The notes under the pieces are model-generated. The model made no database searches. It was not told the origin of the DNA and saw only the letters and a list, made by a program, of their open reading frames with translations. From Ilex aquifolium (taxonomy: Eukaryota; Streptophyta; Magnoliopsida; Aquifoliales; Aquifoliaceae), in the NCBI GenBank assembly GCA_951799425.1, contig OX637391.1:11728551-11792550 (forward strand): a stretch of DNA of 64,000 bases. Direction: 5' to 3'. How positions within the stretch are numbered: the first letter of the stretch is position 1; each line of letters begins with the position of its first letter. Made by a program: the position numbers and the translations under genes. Below, piece after piece: positions 36,336 through 49,560 of this stretch.

Positions 36336-39300
36336 TCAAGAATACACCCTATTGAAACGAATTCCGCTCGAGTCAGGTAGCAGCTGCTTTGTATAATATT
36401 TTGATCTACGGGATAGATTGATCTTTTTCCTTCTCTCCTCTGGTATGGAGTCGATGGAACACTCGGTAAATCCACGCCTAACAAACCTGTCAAACAGAGA
36501 GAGAGATCAATTATACAGAGCACTAAAATACCTAAAGATGCCATGTTTTGGACTCCACATTCATGTAATGCTGCCACACCAGATGAAAGTTTCTTAATTT
36601 CTTTTCCATCGCGCACAGAATCGCAAATGTGAAATGCAGGAAAATAGTGAATGAAACTACCATCCTTAAATTTTTTTAATTTTTTTATGTTATTACAATA
36701 TTATCATGAAAACAGCCCTTTTTCTTGGCATTGTTCAACCAATGACAAAAAAGTCAACATAATACCCATCACGCAATGAACACACAAAAGGCGGGAATAA
36801 CAAAAGAAATAAGGTCCAGGGTGGTGTACCTTTGTTCACTTATAGTAACTTTTATTTTATTTTATGAGAGACAAACATCTTTACTGATAAAAAAATAAAG
36901 CAATACATGGGAAGGAATGAAGATGCGGGCATATAGTCCAACCCACAAAGAAACACAGACTTAAAACCAAAGCTGTACTTGCTTGCTGCTGTAAACTGTT
37001 AAAAAGAACACACATCTGCTGCCTGTTACTCCTAATGGTTGTAATAGTCGTATAGGCAACCTAGACTACCCAAGAATATGCAGTCAAATGGTTAGACATT
37101 TTGGTCACAATCAGTTGCTTTATTCGTGTTTGTGGCATCGATAAATCACATGAAATTCACAATATGTCTAGTCAACAAGAAAGTTTAAACTTGCCAAAAA
37201 TGGGAACAAATATACATGCCAGTTATCAGAATTTGAAAATAAGACAAAGCAGAAATAGGTAAAATAGCATACCAATCTGCAGTGCGGGTTGTAAGCAGGA
37301 AAAGCATTTGAAGTCCAAGGGATGAAGCCTTCTTCTCAATGTAATCTGCAAATAATTTATCGTCAAATGATTATTCATATGAAGTGAAGAAGTTTATAAG
37401 GACAGCCAGCAAGGTCGTCTATTCCCGGAAACATGCAAAAGCTGCAAAAATGTGTGCGCCTCTGACTCAATATTGATATAGCTTCATTGATTAAAGGCCA
37501 AAAAGAACTTTAAAATTATATTCACCTATCCTCTCATTGCTAACTGAATATTACTAATTTCAAAAGTATTGCCTAAACTTCAAGTAGAAACTCAGATTTT
37601 GTTATAGAAGCACATGATTTATCCTCAATTACGTGAAATAAAGGAAAGCTGAGGAGACTATGTAGAATACAGGATCTTGCTGTTCTAAGTCATTGCTCAG
37701 TCCCCCTTTCTATGCACATCTTGGCTCCCCCAACTTTTTACAAATTTGAATTTGCTGCAATGTTCCTTAAATGCAGAAAACAAAACTTCAAGTGGGAAAC
37801 TGAATGCGAAAGATATCTCTTTTCCTTTTGGTAAGTCGAATGTGAAATATTATTATCCCTTTACACCTTCAAAATTCTGACAGCTCCTTAGAATTACACC
37901 TACTTCCAAATATTCATATTCTTTCACATTCAATTGCAACAAGAAAAAGGAAAACAATGAATCACCAAAAGATCTCAATCTACAATAATCAGTATCTGAC
38001 GAACTAAGATTGTAACACAAACACTAAAATATTAAGTTATTTGCTATTGTACCAAGTAATTTGTCCCCCTGTCCTTCTCCACGGCATTCAGGAGAAACTG
38101 CAATTGCAGCGACCTCTCCACACTTTTCCTTTTCAAAAGGAAAGAGAGCAGCGCACCCAATGATATGACCCTCTCTCTCCACAACAGTGAATGATTCCAG
38201 TGCTTCAAGTAGCTGGGAACATAAAACAAGTACTAATTAATGGTGACTGAACCAGAAACATTATAACATGAACAAAAGTACATAGTATAGAATGAGTGAA
38301 AACCTCTGCATCAGTCCTCCTGACTAAAATGCCAGATTCTTCCAAAGGCTGTATAATTTGTTTTATTCTGGGAATATCTGCCACCCTGGCCATCCGTGTT
38401 CCTTCATAAAGATCACTGAGAAATGTAATTGCCATATAATGCACACGTCAGTCAAAAATTGCAGTTGACAGCATTGCAAATACGTTTACTTACACAAGTG
38501 AACATCTGCCAACCCTAATATGGCTTACTCATGCCAGCTTAATTTATCTCAGGGTACACTCAATGAGCAAACCCACTGGCTGACTGTATTAGGATTTAAA
38601 AGAATAGAGCCTGGGTGTTTAAAGGTTGTACCACCGCTCAAAATCGCAACCATGCAAATTATAGGATTAACTACATTCAGACCACCAGAGTTTTGCAAAA
38701 ACAATATGGTGATTTCGTGACATCTACAAAAAAACACAGGAAAAGCTGTAACAAACAGACCCTCTCTATTACTTTCCGAAAAAAACAGGCCCTCTCTATC
38801 CCAGGAAAAGATGACGTCACAAAAATAATCCTTAACCTGAACATGAGAACCACAAATATTGTCATTACTAATTTACTAGTATTAAAAGTCATCTGTTAGC
38901 AAAGCACCCACAATGCAATGCAAAATTTTCTAATTTGATTCCCAGCAGCTTGAAAATGATGCATGTGTTTCGAGGAAGAAGACTGGGGAAGGTGGGAGTT
39001 TGACAAAGAGAGGTGATTGGAGGGGTAGTGGGAGTGAAGTCTGGTAGAGTTTGGTTGGCTCCGAAGGTGTAATTGTCGAGTGGGATTTGTAGGGGCAAGG
39101 GAGGGAGAGAGAAAGGAGCGTGGTTAGTGGGGGAGTAGAAGGGTAGGGGTGTGGTTACTATGGGACGAAGAAAGGGAGAGGCAGGAGGTTGCAGAGGGGG
39201 GAGGGGAACTAGGCCGCCACCCCCAATCAATGCTTCTCTCATTTTGTGTGTTATATTTTCACTAATTTTGATAAAGGACAAATAAGTCCCTATGCAAGAT

Positions 39301-42300
39301 CAAAATTTCGTTTCGAAACGTTTCTGTTTCCAAGGAGATCAAAACGAATCAGTGATGGAATCAAAATTCTAATACTTCAAAATATTTCATAATGTTTTGA
39401 GGTATTTTGTCATATTTCAATGCACTTGCACAATTATTTCGGAATGTTTCAAACAAGGATCAAAATATCGTTTCGAGGTACCGTTTTGGTAAGCTCAAAA
39501 ACGGAAACGTTTTGGGAACGCAATGGAAACGCAGAAAAAATATGGAAATACAAATACAATCCATTTATTTATAAAGATAAGCTTAATAATTGATTAATTC
39601 AACATATTTATTGGATTTACATCTATTTATACAAGAATAAATTTAAATTAGAGGAAAAAAAAAGATTGACATGAGGCGAAAATCACTTAAATATGATATG
39701 TATAACACTTTTAAATTAAAATATTATCTAATTAATAATATTATTTTATTATAATACTAATTTAGTAATTAATAATATTAACACTTCGTGCAACATGTTA
39801 TTATACTAATTTGTGCAGCATATTATTATAATACTAATTTATTAAATTGCATCTTCAAATTAATAAATAACATTATTTCATTAATATTAAAATCATTGTA
39901 TACACAATTTGTACACTCATAAATACTTAATTCTAGATATTTAACAAATAAGGTATAATTAATAAAATGACTTGCAATTATTTAATATACCAATTTAATA
40001 AATAATAATAATATAAAAGAATAATTACAAAAAGAAAAAAAAATAATGAAGGGTATTAAATGAAATTAATGGTACTTATGTATACCTAAAAATTAAAAGT
40101 TATAATGCAGTGGGGTATTAAATGTAACTTTTCATAGTTATAACAAAAAAAAAAAAAATATACAAAAGCCAGAAGAAGAGTCAGTCATGTCTCTCTCACC
40201 CACGAACACAGACAGCGACAGAGAGAAGAGAGAAAGGCAATGGTGATGCCAATGCCGGTGCTGGTGCTGGTGCCGGAGAGAAAGAGAGAGAGAAGAAGAA
40301 GAAGATACTTGGTAGCTCATGGGTGGCAGCTTGCAGCGATGAAGACCTAAGTCCTAAGCCCTAGATCTGCGTGGATGGGGGCTAGATCTACTCAAATATG
40401 GACTCAAAGAGGTATACTGAACTTTTTTCCTTCAATTTCTACTGTATAGTCTATATATGTGTCTTTCTCTCTCTCTTCGATTTCATTTGGGTGTGCCTTT
40501 CTCTCTCTATTCTCTCTGCTTTTTTTTTTTTTGCTTGGAAGACCTGGACCTGTGTACATGTGATCTTTGTTTTTCCCCTTTTTTTTTGGGCTTGGAGGAC
40601 TTTACTCTGGAATGCTGTCGAATATTTCGTCGAAACGGTCCGCCACAGCGACGTTTCGACCGAAACTTTGGAATTTTGGGATTCAAGCCATGTTTCGTTT
40701 CGGTGTGTTGAAAATCCGAAATGTTTCGGACGTATCGACACGACATTTCGTTCCTTGGTTTCAAAATATTTCAAGAGACTTTGATATATTTCGACCAATG
40801 TTTTGGAAAAATAATTCTTAAATTTTTTTTTTTTTTCATTTTGTTTCCCAAATAGATGGAAACGTTTTCGAAACATGTCAAAACGTTTCCGTTTCCTAAC
40901 TAACCGAAACAATGTACAGAAACGAAATTTTGATCCTTGTCCCTATGTTATTTCGAAAATATCTTGGGATCATCATGTTGTTTTAAAATAACTCGAGGGT
41001 TTTGAGGGTAGTAATTTACCCCATATTATACCTTAAATCCCGAGGAAAGTAGACAAGTAGTTACGGACGTCCATAAAAGTAGTAGTACAAAAGGCCGATC
41101 AAGTCACACATTATCAAAACTTGTTTTTATTTTTAATTGGTAATATGTTCATAATGACATCTACACTATATATTATTACGAACAAATTAGTTGGGAGAGG
41201 CATTGGGATTTCTTCCCTCCTCATTCTATTTTTTCCTAGAATTTTTGTTTATTTACTTACAAAACAAGATTTTATCAAGTCATTTTATGCCACATATCCC
41301 ATGTAACTACCCATTCACCCCCACTAATTAACTACCATTTATTTAGATTTTCTAACCTCCACGCCACTAATTAACTCACTTATTTATTTTTTTTTTTTTT
41401 TAAATTATTTGTATCACCCTATAATTTACCGTAACTATTATCCAATATCTCAAATAATGGGATAAAAAAGTTTAGAAAGTTTGAGAAAATTATAAATTTC
41501 GTGCATCACAAAGGATCGATACTAGTTCTAAATTAAACTAATGAAAATAACAGGACTAGCAGGTGTACTTTGGAGCAAACATTATAATCTTGCCAAATGG
41601 ATGGGTAGGCTTCTTGAAGTTGGACAACTTAAACTCCAAACCACCTACAATAACCACATATTGACAAGTATTGGAAAGGAAAATAAAAACCGACAATAAT
41701 AATACAGCTAGTACAGTTAGTATAAAAAAGTCATAGTCACTAAATACGCAATACGTTTGGAACACAAACTGGCCCTCCTTTTAAAGTCTCTGTCTTTAAA
41801 TATATACAAAAAGACAAGTCAAGAGTTTGAGAATGGTAGAGAAAGCAAATAGATGTTGAAGGCTGTTAGAACACTATGCCAGTTCAAAATTGAGGATTTT
41901 CTGTCTCACCAGATAACGATTCGATTCAGCATGCATACATTGCATATTGTACATGGTAAGAAGGTTGCTGAAGAGGATATTGCATACCTAGCCACCATTG
42001 TACCGACTCCATCTCTTTGAAACAATTCCTTTAATAAAACTCCGCCAATAGTTCCATCTAATAGGTGAACTCTCTGAACCCCTCCCTGATGGAAAAGCAA
42101 AATAATGGAAAAGGCTGTTAAATACTTAACATAAAATGCATCATAGGAATCAATAAAAGAACACTTGAGGGCTATGAAGCACGGATACTTCGAAATGGTC
42201 AAAGTATCGGTATCGGATACGTTTTGGATACCGATACGCCTCCGATACGGCCGGATACGTATCGGATTTGGCTGAGACGTATCCGAAAATTAAAAAAATA

Positions 42301-45300
42301 AATTTGATTTTCGGATACGGCCGGATACACCTCCGATACGGCCGGATACGCCTCCGATACTTTTCGGATACGGCGGGGTATTACTTGAATTTTTTAAAAA
42401 ATATAGGGGCACAAGAGCAAATATGTTTGAGCCCTTATTTGCAAATATGTATGATTTATAAATGATAGAATGGTTAGTTATTATTATATATCTTTGGTAG
42501 ATGTGTGATTCACTTTATAAATCATAATTATTACATTAAATATAATAATAAAATTTAAAAAAATATATATTTTATGGACGTATCCTAGCCGTATCCGTAT
42601 CCTATTTTTTTAAGTTTTGCCGTATCGCCGTATCCCGTATCGCCGTATCCATATCCGTGCTTCATAGCTTGAGGGTATTTCCTAGGGCCTGACAAAACCT
42701 CTCCCAAGTAAACTTGATCAATGTTGAGTCTACAAATAACCTCTTCCTTCCTTTTCGTTTTTTCAGGATTAGTACAACATATATACCGAAGTTGTAAAAT
42801 GAACTTGAACTCCGCTGTCCGCACCCCCCCTTTCGGGATGGCAGGAGGTACCATTAAAGCTATCAGTTGGTAGAGTTGAGAAACTCAAAAATGAATAATT
42901 GATTCAGTCTTTCAATATGAAACAATGGAAATATGATGTCATCATTTAGAAGCAGAAATCATCTTAGAACGCAAGGAGGGAACCAAAACGTGCTTCTAAC
43001 CAGCATCACCATTTGCAATTGTTCAGTATTTCTATGACAAACTACATTCAGAATCATATGCTTAAAATAAACAGAGTTAGACCAGCTACCAATGTCTTTC
43101 TGAACCTCACCCTTTGGCTGTTGCACACTCTATGTCATTTGACATATTTCACAACAGAGAAGAGAAGAGCCTAACAATCTATCACTGGCCTGACATGAAA
43201 AGCTTACATAAAATAATTTTAGACCATCATTCTACTGAAAGATTGAAGTTTGAAGGTTTAACAAGAGGCATTTTTGCTGATCAGCCAATCGTGAATAAGA
43301 CTTGGAGCCAAATATCAAAGCTATTAGTTTAGCATATTTTCACTGTTGATACCAAATTTTGCTAAAAACATATAGCAGCAAATACAACTCAGATGTAGGT
43401 GTGACCGATGTTACACGAATCATTTTTACCAGCAGTTGAAAGAAGTGAAACAACAAGGAACATCATAGGCAAAACCACAACTCTCTTTAGCTTGCATTAC
43501 ATATTGCACCTCCTTACCAATGATTTGAATATATGAAGAACGAATATATAGCACATTCACAGCATCAAGAAATAACATACAAAAAGTCAATGATGCTTAT
43601 TACTATAAGATTAAAAATGTGTTTTTTGTTAGGTTGATCAAGTTACAAGTATAATGGGTGACCTGATAATGTGTGTCTATTGATACAACTGTGGACTTAC
43701 TCTGCAAACAAAGGCGGCAGCAGCCAATTCTGAGGTGTAACCATTCAATCGGCTCAGCCTCTCTTGACCTCCAATGGCAAAACCTTGTTCACTAGACCAT
43801 AGTCCATTCCCATTGTCAAAGCCAACACCATTCTGAAACTTTACAGTATATCCATCTCTAAAACCATTCCCATTCACTGGAGAAGGGACAGTTCCATTGG
43901 TATCTTTGTGTTCAAGACAAGTAAGATCATCCCGAGCAACAGCTTTCACATAGTTAGCGGCTATCTCGCTTTCCTCAGCTCGCTTGCGAATCAACAAGTC
44001 GGCCTCTTGGAGAGGCAAAAAACGAATAAGACGCCCACACTCATCCTCAATAGGGCCATCTATAATGCAGATAAGCTTCTCTGCTCCCAGAGCCAATGCA
44101 CAAGCCGTAGCAACTTCATATGTGCTGGAATAAAGAGAAGCATGAGACATTCAGAAATTGTCAATGGATTATACGTCATACAGCATCATAAGACTATCAA
44201 AAGCAGTCTCATCTAATCGATTTACAAATGGTTAGCATGCATTGTATATACAACGTCTGTATATGACTACAATACCATGCCATACCATAGGCATAATTGC
44301 ATCCCATCACCAATGCAGAGTACATTAAAGGTACACGAGGGAACCAAGGGATGATGCATTGCATTTATGATTGTTAGACGCATAACTCTGGAATAATTGA
44401 TAAGAACCAATTATTGTCTTCTCCTCATTCAGACTTGCTTAAGGGTTGAGAGTTGACACCAGAGTATATACAAGAAGAATTTTTTTTCTTATAACAATGT
44501 ACCGTGCTGATTACAAGAAGTAGCACAGTGTTATTCAAAGATTTCAATCTAAACCTATTAAATTATCAACTCTTCATGTACCAATGTTTCTCATTGCTGC
44601 CTACTAATTTGTCCACAATTTTTTTTATGTTCACCTATTTTTCTGCCTTCACCTTTATGATCAGACCAAAGCACTACTTACCTCGTCAGTCTTAATTTTA
44701 GTAAAAACTGCCCCAACGAGGATACTTATGCAATGTATCTAATCTAATTATGTATGTGGCAAAGTTCTAAGAAATCCAAAATGGATTACAGGTGAAAAAC
44801 AAAGAAAACAAATGAAGGGGAAACCAAGCATGGATTTTGGAATAAAAAGAAAAAAAACTCTCATAGATAAGAAGTAGAAGCTGTTCTGAGAAACACCCTA
44901 TATAATTCTGCCTAAAAGTCATATGCTAGAGCAGAGGGGAAAATTGAAGCAAAAACTTAATGTACAATCAGATCATGCCAAGCAGTAACAAAGATACCTA
45001 TTAAAAGCCATATAGCATACTTGCAATTTAATACTTCTCCAGAGCTGGAATAAGCAAGATTGCTTAAGATCACTATGCACTCCTGATCAAGCCTCTGATG
45101 AATGCGAGATACATCTATTTTCTTCACTTCGCCTGTTGCTCCAAAATCAATGCCTTCAACAACTCCTCTTCTCTGCCAAAAAGAATATGTCAAACTCACA
45201 GCAAAACCAAAATGAAAAACAAATAAACCATGCATACTGAGCGATAAGTTTCAGAAGGCCATTGATCATACCAAAACAAGGCAACAAAATAAAATATTAA

Positions 45301-47587
45301 ACAAAAATGATACATGCCGAGTTTGCAATAAAACTGTGCTCACCTTAGCTGCAAGAAAATTACCACTAGCAACACTGACACCATCATGCCAACGACTATT
45401 GTCGCCATGACGACGGACGCCACTTAAGGAGGGTCCAGGAGATAGCTTTGCCTCTATCATTATACGAATCCTCCCAGCTGCGTCCATTGATGCCTTGAGA
45501 GAATTAGAGTCTGTAATTCTGTATCGACCAACATACTTGGGCTCACTTCCTGGAAGAAAAATGCATCAGTTTACCAGCTATTTGACAATATGATGAATTA
45601 TGAATTTAGCCCAAAGGAAACTGTAGCTATCGTGAAATTAGACGGAATATACTGTCAAAGTGTTAGGCCTAAGAATAATAAGTGAAAAAAGGCTGTCTAC
45701 ACGCAAAATAGGCAGGGTCACTACGTATTATGTATAGCTTCTGGGAAACACGTCTATAATATTTGCCATTCTAACGAGTTACTGAATCAAAATGTTTTCT
45801 TATCCCAAATTGTTTTAAAGGTTATTACCAGATATAATTAAATTAGAGAACATTCGCGTATTAAGGATGAAGTTGGAAGGTCCATAATTAAAATCTTATA
45901 GTTTTAGTTCTCTTCTGGTCTGAAAGCTGTGTCTTTGACCATCATGTGAATAAGGTGCAAAATGGTAGGTCAATATGGACCCCAAAATCCAATCCACCCT
46001 GATGAAACATCCAACTTTCTTAGTCAAAGCAACAAGGCGGCAAAAAAAGTCCTACAACCTCAATATCATCACTACAGAATAGTAAGCCTATAAAACATAT
46101 GGACACCAAACATCCAATCCACCTTGATGAAGCATCGAACTACTTAGTCAAAGCAACAAGGCAAAACCAGTCACACAACCTCAATATGATCACTACATAT
46201 GACAGTAAGCCTATATAACATCTTGGGCCTCTCGGGCCATGATAATCATTTGTACATGAAGGAAAGTACCCCAAAAAAAACGATAATATACTGCCAAAAA
46301 TTCAAAATGAACCAATAAGATCACAAGCAAACAAAAAAAAAGTTTGGCGTTGCGCATTCTGTGAGACTTTGTTGGGTGGCACCAGTACCATGTCATCTAT
46401 GATATGTTTGGATGTTATGGGTCATAGGGAAAGAGAAGGATGAAGACCATTTGGCGTGGTGCTTTTTTTGCTACTATTTGGGTCATTTGGTTGGTGTGAA
46501 ACACAAGTATCTTGGAAGAAAAAAGTCAGGAGGTTGAACTGTTATGGCTTCCTTTTGTTCTTTAGACACTAAAGAGTTCGAGAATGTTCCTCTTTTTTGC
46601 ACTATGGCAATTTGGACAGCTTCTTGCATAATGTAGTATTATATGACTTTGTTTTGCCCGTCATTAGATTGGACGACTTGTCCACCTTTGGTTGGTTTTT
46701 GTTACTCCTTTTATCTTATTCTATTAATAAAATTGATGTTTCCTATTAAAAATAAATAAATAAAAAAAGTTACGCCAGAGCTGAAAGAAAACAAGACATT
46801 GAAACACAAAGCAACCATGTTTCAATTACCTCTCTCAGCTAAAAGCTTGTCAATTTGCACATGGGTTCCTGGAACTATAACAAATTTGATCCCCAATCCA
46901 TGGAGGAGAGAGATATCCTGCAGTTCAAAAACAATCAAGGCAGTGACACACATGCAAAAAGACTTTATCACAAAACTTAGAGAACTAAAAGAGATACATA
47001 CAGATACACAGAAAAAAATTGAGAATTCCCTCAAATCAATGCAACCAACTTCCAAAGAAGCTCTTTCCCCAAAAAAACAACTTCCAAAGAAGCAACAATT
47101 TAAGGAATAATATGCCAAAATACACCATCATAATTTATTTACAATGATATACACAATTCACTATTCATATAAACCTAGCATAGATTATGCATGTGGAAAC
47201 AAAAGGGAAAGAATAGAAACTTGCCATGAGAATGGGATCCAAATGAGGACTATCAACAATTTCAGCAGAAATTAGAACAACAAATGTACTGCCTCGGTGG
47301 GCGAGAAAGTACGGCCAAGATTCACGGAAAAACTGCACAAATTGATCATCTTTCACAGCATTACTGGCTTCAGTGATGTCGGTCCTCTCTGTTTCCCCCA
47401 AAATACAATCACACCTCCCTCTAATTTTCTTTCCAGACTTACCCACCACAGGCGAGAGATTTATCTCATTGAACCCACCAAATCTCTCCCCAATTCCTTT
47501 TGGACGCTCCCAAATAGTGGTCGGTATAGAAAATTGTCGGGTGTGGGTTTGAAGAGGAATGCAAGGGCTTGTAAGCGAAGTAGCCAT
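36336..47587 (-). CDS. NAGS: N-acetylglutamate synthase (amino-acid N-acetyltransferase), chloroplast
   Basis: It makes N-acetylglutamate from glutamate and acetyl-CoA, the first step of arginine synthesis, in plastids. Ten exons in transcript order: 47587-47225, 46917-46830, 45549-45344, 45172-45021, 44124-43701, 42085-41988, 38415-38304, 38212-38053, 37345-37273 and 36486-36336. All phases fit and give 608 residues, the size of plant NAGS. Residues 1-80 are a transit-peptide-like leader. The amino-acid-kinase-like domain (about 90-400) shows [54 protein letters not shown] and [19 protein letters not shown] linker of GNG/DNGNG repeats precedes [15 protein letters not shown]. The GNAT domain (about 445-600) has the acetyl-CoA loop RGEGQG (525-530). 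Intron 1 has a GC donor (ATG|GCAAGT); the others are GT-AG. Introns 2, 5 and 6 hold transposons. Two extra first exons lie upstream. Confidence 0.94.
39295..40939. mobile_element. hAT-like element, 1645 bp, in NAGS intron 6
   Basis: It begins CAAGATCAAAATTTCGTTTC and ends ACGAAATTTTGATCCTTG, and a perfect 8-bp duplication TCCCTATG flanks it (39287-39294 and 40940-40947). The first 160 bp match the left half of the 267-bp copy in DG1. A second left-type end (CAAGGATCAAAATATCG) starts at 39454, so one copy probably inserted into another. The middle (about 40190-40560) has CT-rich and leader-like sequence that may be captured host DNA. No transposase is seen. Confidence 0.78.
42172..42667. mobile_element. 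TIR element rich in CGGATACG, 496 bp, in NAGS intron 5
   Basis: The ends CTATGAAGCACGGATA and TATCCGTGCTTCATAG are perfect inverse complements. CTTGAGGG flanks both sides (42164-42171 and 42668-42675), an exact 8-bp duplication that fits hAT. Subterminal DNA holds many CGGATACG and CCGATACG words on the left and their inverses on the right, probably transposase binding repeats. There is no ORF. The intact duplication suggests a fairly recent insertion. Confidence 0.88.
46385..46775 (+). mobile_element. LINE 3'-end fragment in NAGS intron 2
   Basis: The stretch has the look of a plant LINE tail: a decayed coding end, then TATTCTATTAATAAAATTGATG and an A-rich tail (AAAAATAAATAAATAAAAAAAG). It lies antisense to NAGS between exons 2 and 3. 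Strong 5' truncation is typical of LINEs. The call rests on the tail and general resemblance. Confidence 0.5.
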
Positions 47588-47599
47588 ACTGGTTGAGAC

Positions 47600-48177
47600 T
47601 TGAGATTGGAATTAAGCAACCATAATTTTATAAAACTAGAAGCCCTTTATAGAGGTGTGGTGGTTGTGGTGTAGACGGCGAGGCCGGCGGCGGTTTAGAA
47701 AGTTCATAGCACGCAGTTGTTGAAAGGTTTTGGAGGTGGACCAAGCGCGAAAATGACGAGTTCTGTGGCGGAGTGTTTGTCTGCAGAATTATGTTGTTTA
47801 TATCCGAGATTGGGATAGCATTGTGATTTCCAATTAAACTCTGTCCTGATTTTATTCGGCTTCTCAATAGGCATATCAACGTATCGATTTGGATTAGTAT
47901 CCTTATCTTGAAGAGTAATAATGTTATTTGAACATATAAATTTGACCTAATTTGTTAACCTAATGATTTAATTTTATTAGAATTATTGAATCAGCACTAA
48001 TTGATATTTCTTTTTCAATTTCTATTCCTAATTGACATTCGTGCAACCATAACCGTTAGATGATAGTGTGGCATAGTAATCCAATGGTCTATATAGGTTG
48101 GTGGAAATTATTAAACAAAATTGATAGAAATAGCATTGCCCTTGACACATTTAAGAACACTAACAAGTTAGAAAATA
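47600..48177. other. Main NAGS upstream region
   Basis: G/C-rich start (47640-47780) then AT-rich DNA. It contains a partial relative (near 47912) of the 168-bp MITE that follows. No further gene. Confidence 0.4.
47645..47652 (-). promoter_or_regulatory. Possible TATA box of the main NAGS promoter
   Basis: CTATAAAG on the minus strand lies about 60 bp before the start codon of exon 1. If it is used, the leader would be only about 30 nt. A second candidate, TTTATAAAA, is nearer the ATG. Confidence 0.3.
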
Positions 48178-48345
48178 GAGCAATGTTATTGGAACCTAAT
48201 ATATTGATCTAATTTATTATGATATTTGGATTGATTGTGGGTCTCATCAAACATTAGAACTTTGTATTGATCAAATAGTTTCACTGAAATTACATTATTA
48301 GATCAATAAATTATGTCAAATTCTTAGGTCCAAATAACATTACTC
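48178..48345. mobile_element. Small TIR element with TA duplication (Stowaway-like)
   Basis: The ends GAGCAATGTTATTGGAACC and its inverse (GGTCCAAATAACATTACTC) enclose 168 bp. TA lies on both sides. A relative of the left end is seen at about 60909, split by another insertion. The TA target points to Tc1/mariner-type MITEs, though the end is not the usual CTCCCTCCG. Confidence 0.6.
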
Positions 48346-48540
48346 TAATATAAAATGATGCATGTGTCCCTCGAAAAGACTTTTTTTCCTCTTAAAAAAA
48401 AAAAAAAAACTAAAGTTTTAAGTCAATTTCAAACAAGTCCAATATAATAGGAGTTACAAGAGTTAGTGACATCAAAAATTATGTATGCAACCTATTATAC
48501 ATAGAATATGAATTCTATAGTGCTGTAAATATTAATTATT

Positions 48541-49560
48541 GGGAGAATTACATTTAGATCTCCTGAGATTTGGTATTTAATTACTCAGATCTCCTGACAT
48601 TTGAAATATTATACACAGACTCTCTGAGGTTTGTAGGTGCGTAACAGTTAAACTTCTGCCGCCAATGTCCTTTAGTATATCCGTTAATAAATTACACTCA
48701 GACCCCCTGAATTTATAGGCATATAATATTTAGATCCCTCATGTTTAAAATGTTATACTTAAATCACAAAAACTCCAATCAAATGTAGAATATTAAATAT
48801 TTAAATTTTACAATCAAAATTCATGTTCTATTGTACCATTTATTGAAAAAATTCAATTTTTTTTTAAAAAAATCGTAATTAAAATACAATTATACTATAT
48901 ATTGAAATAAAACTAAAAAATCAAATAAGGGGTCTAAGTCATTCATAATAGAAAATAAATTTTACAACCAAAAATTATATTATATTATATCATTTATTGA
49001 AATAAAATCAAAAAAAAATTTAATTTTTTTCTGAAAAAATCATAATTAGTATACAATTATACTATCTATTAAAATAAAATTAAAAAATCAAATAAGGGGT
49101 CTAACTGTAATAGATACAATATCTCTTAGCTTTAATTTAAGTAATTTGGTAATTTAATTTGGTCATTAAATGACCAAATTAAATTTCAATAGATAGTATA
49201 ATTATATACTAATTATGATTTTTTTAAGAAAAAAAATTAAATTTTCATTTTTGATTTTATTTTAATAAATGTCATAATAAAATATGAATTTTGATTGTAA
49301 AATTTAAAATATTTGATATTGTACATTTGATTGGAGTATTTTTTGTCTAAGTATAACATTTAAAACTTGAATGGTCTAAATATTACACGCTTAAAAATTT
49401 CAGGGGATCTAAGTACAATTTATTAACGATATTAACGGACATTGACGGCAAGAGTCTAAGTGTTATGCTTCTACAAACCTCAAGGGATCTGTGTATAATA
49501 TTTCAAATGTCAAATATTCTAAATGATTAAGTGACAAACTTCAAAGATATGTATAATTTT
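48541..49560. mobile_element. Fold-back transposon related to 11970-12634
   Basis: It starts GGGAGAATTACATTTAGA and ends in a worn inverse copy (ATGTATAATTTT). Phrases shared with the 12-kb copy include ATTATACACAGA, CCGTTAATAAATTACAC and the near-palindrome centred on GGTCATTAAATGACC (about 49161-49175). Internal repetition of AATTATACTAT…AAAATAAAACT makes it longer (about 1 kb). No clear target duplication remains, so it is older or rearranged. Confidence 0.65.

Noticed and set aside
40398-40912. Several open frames on both strands inside the NAGS intron
   Set aside because: They arise from the TTTCG/CGAAA-rich body of the hAT-like element and have no domain.
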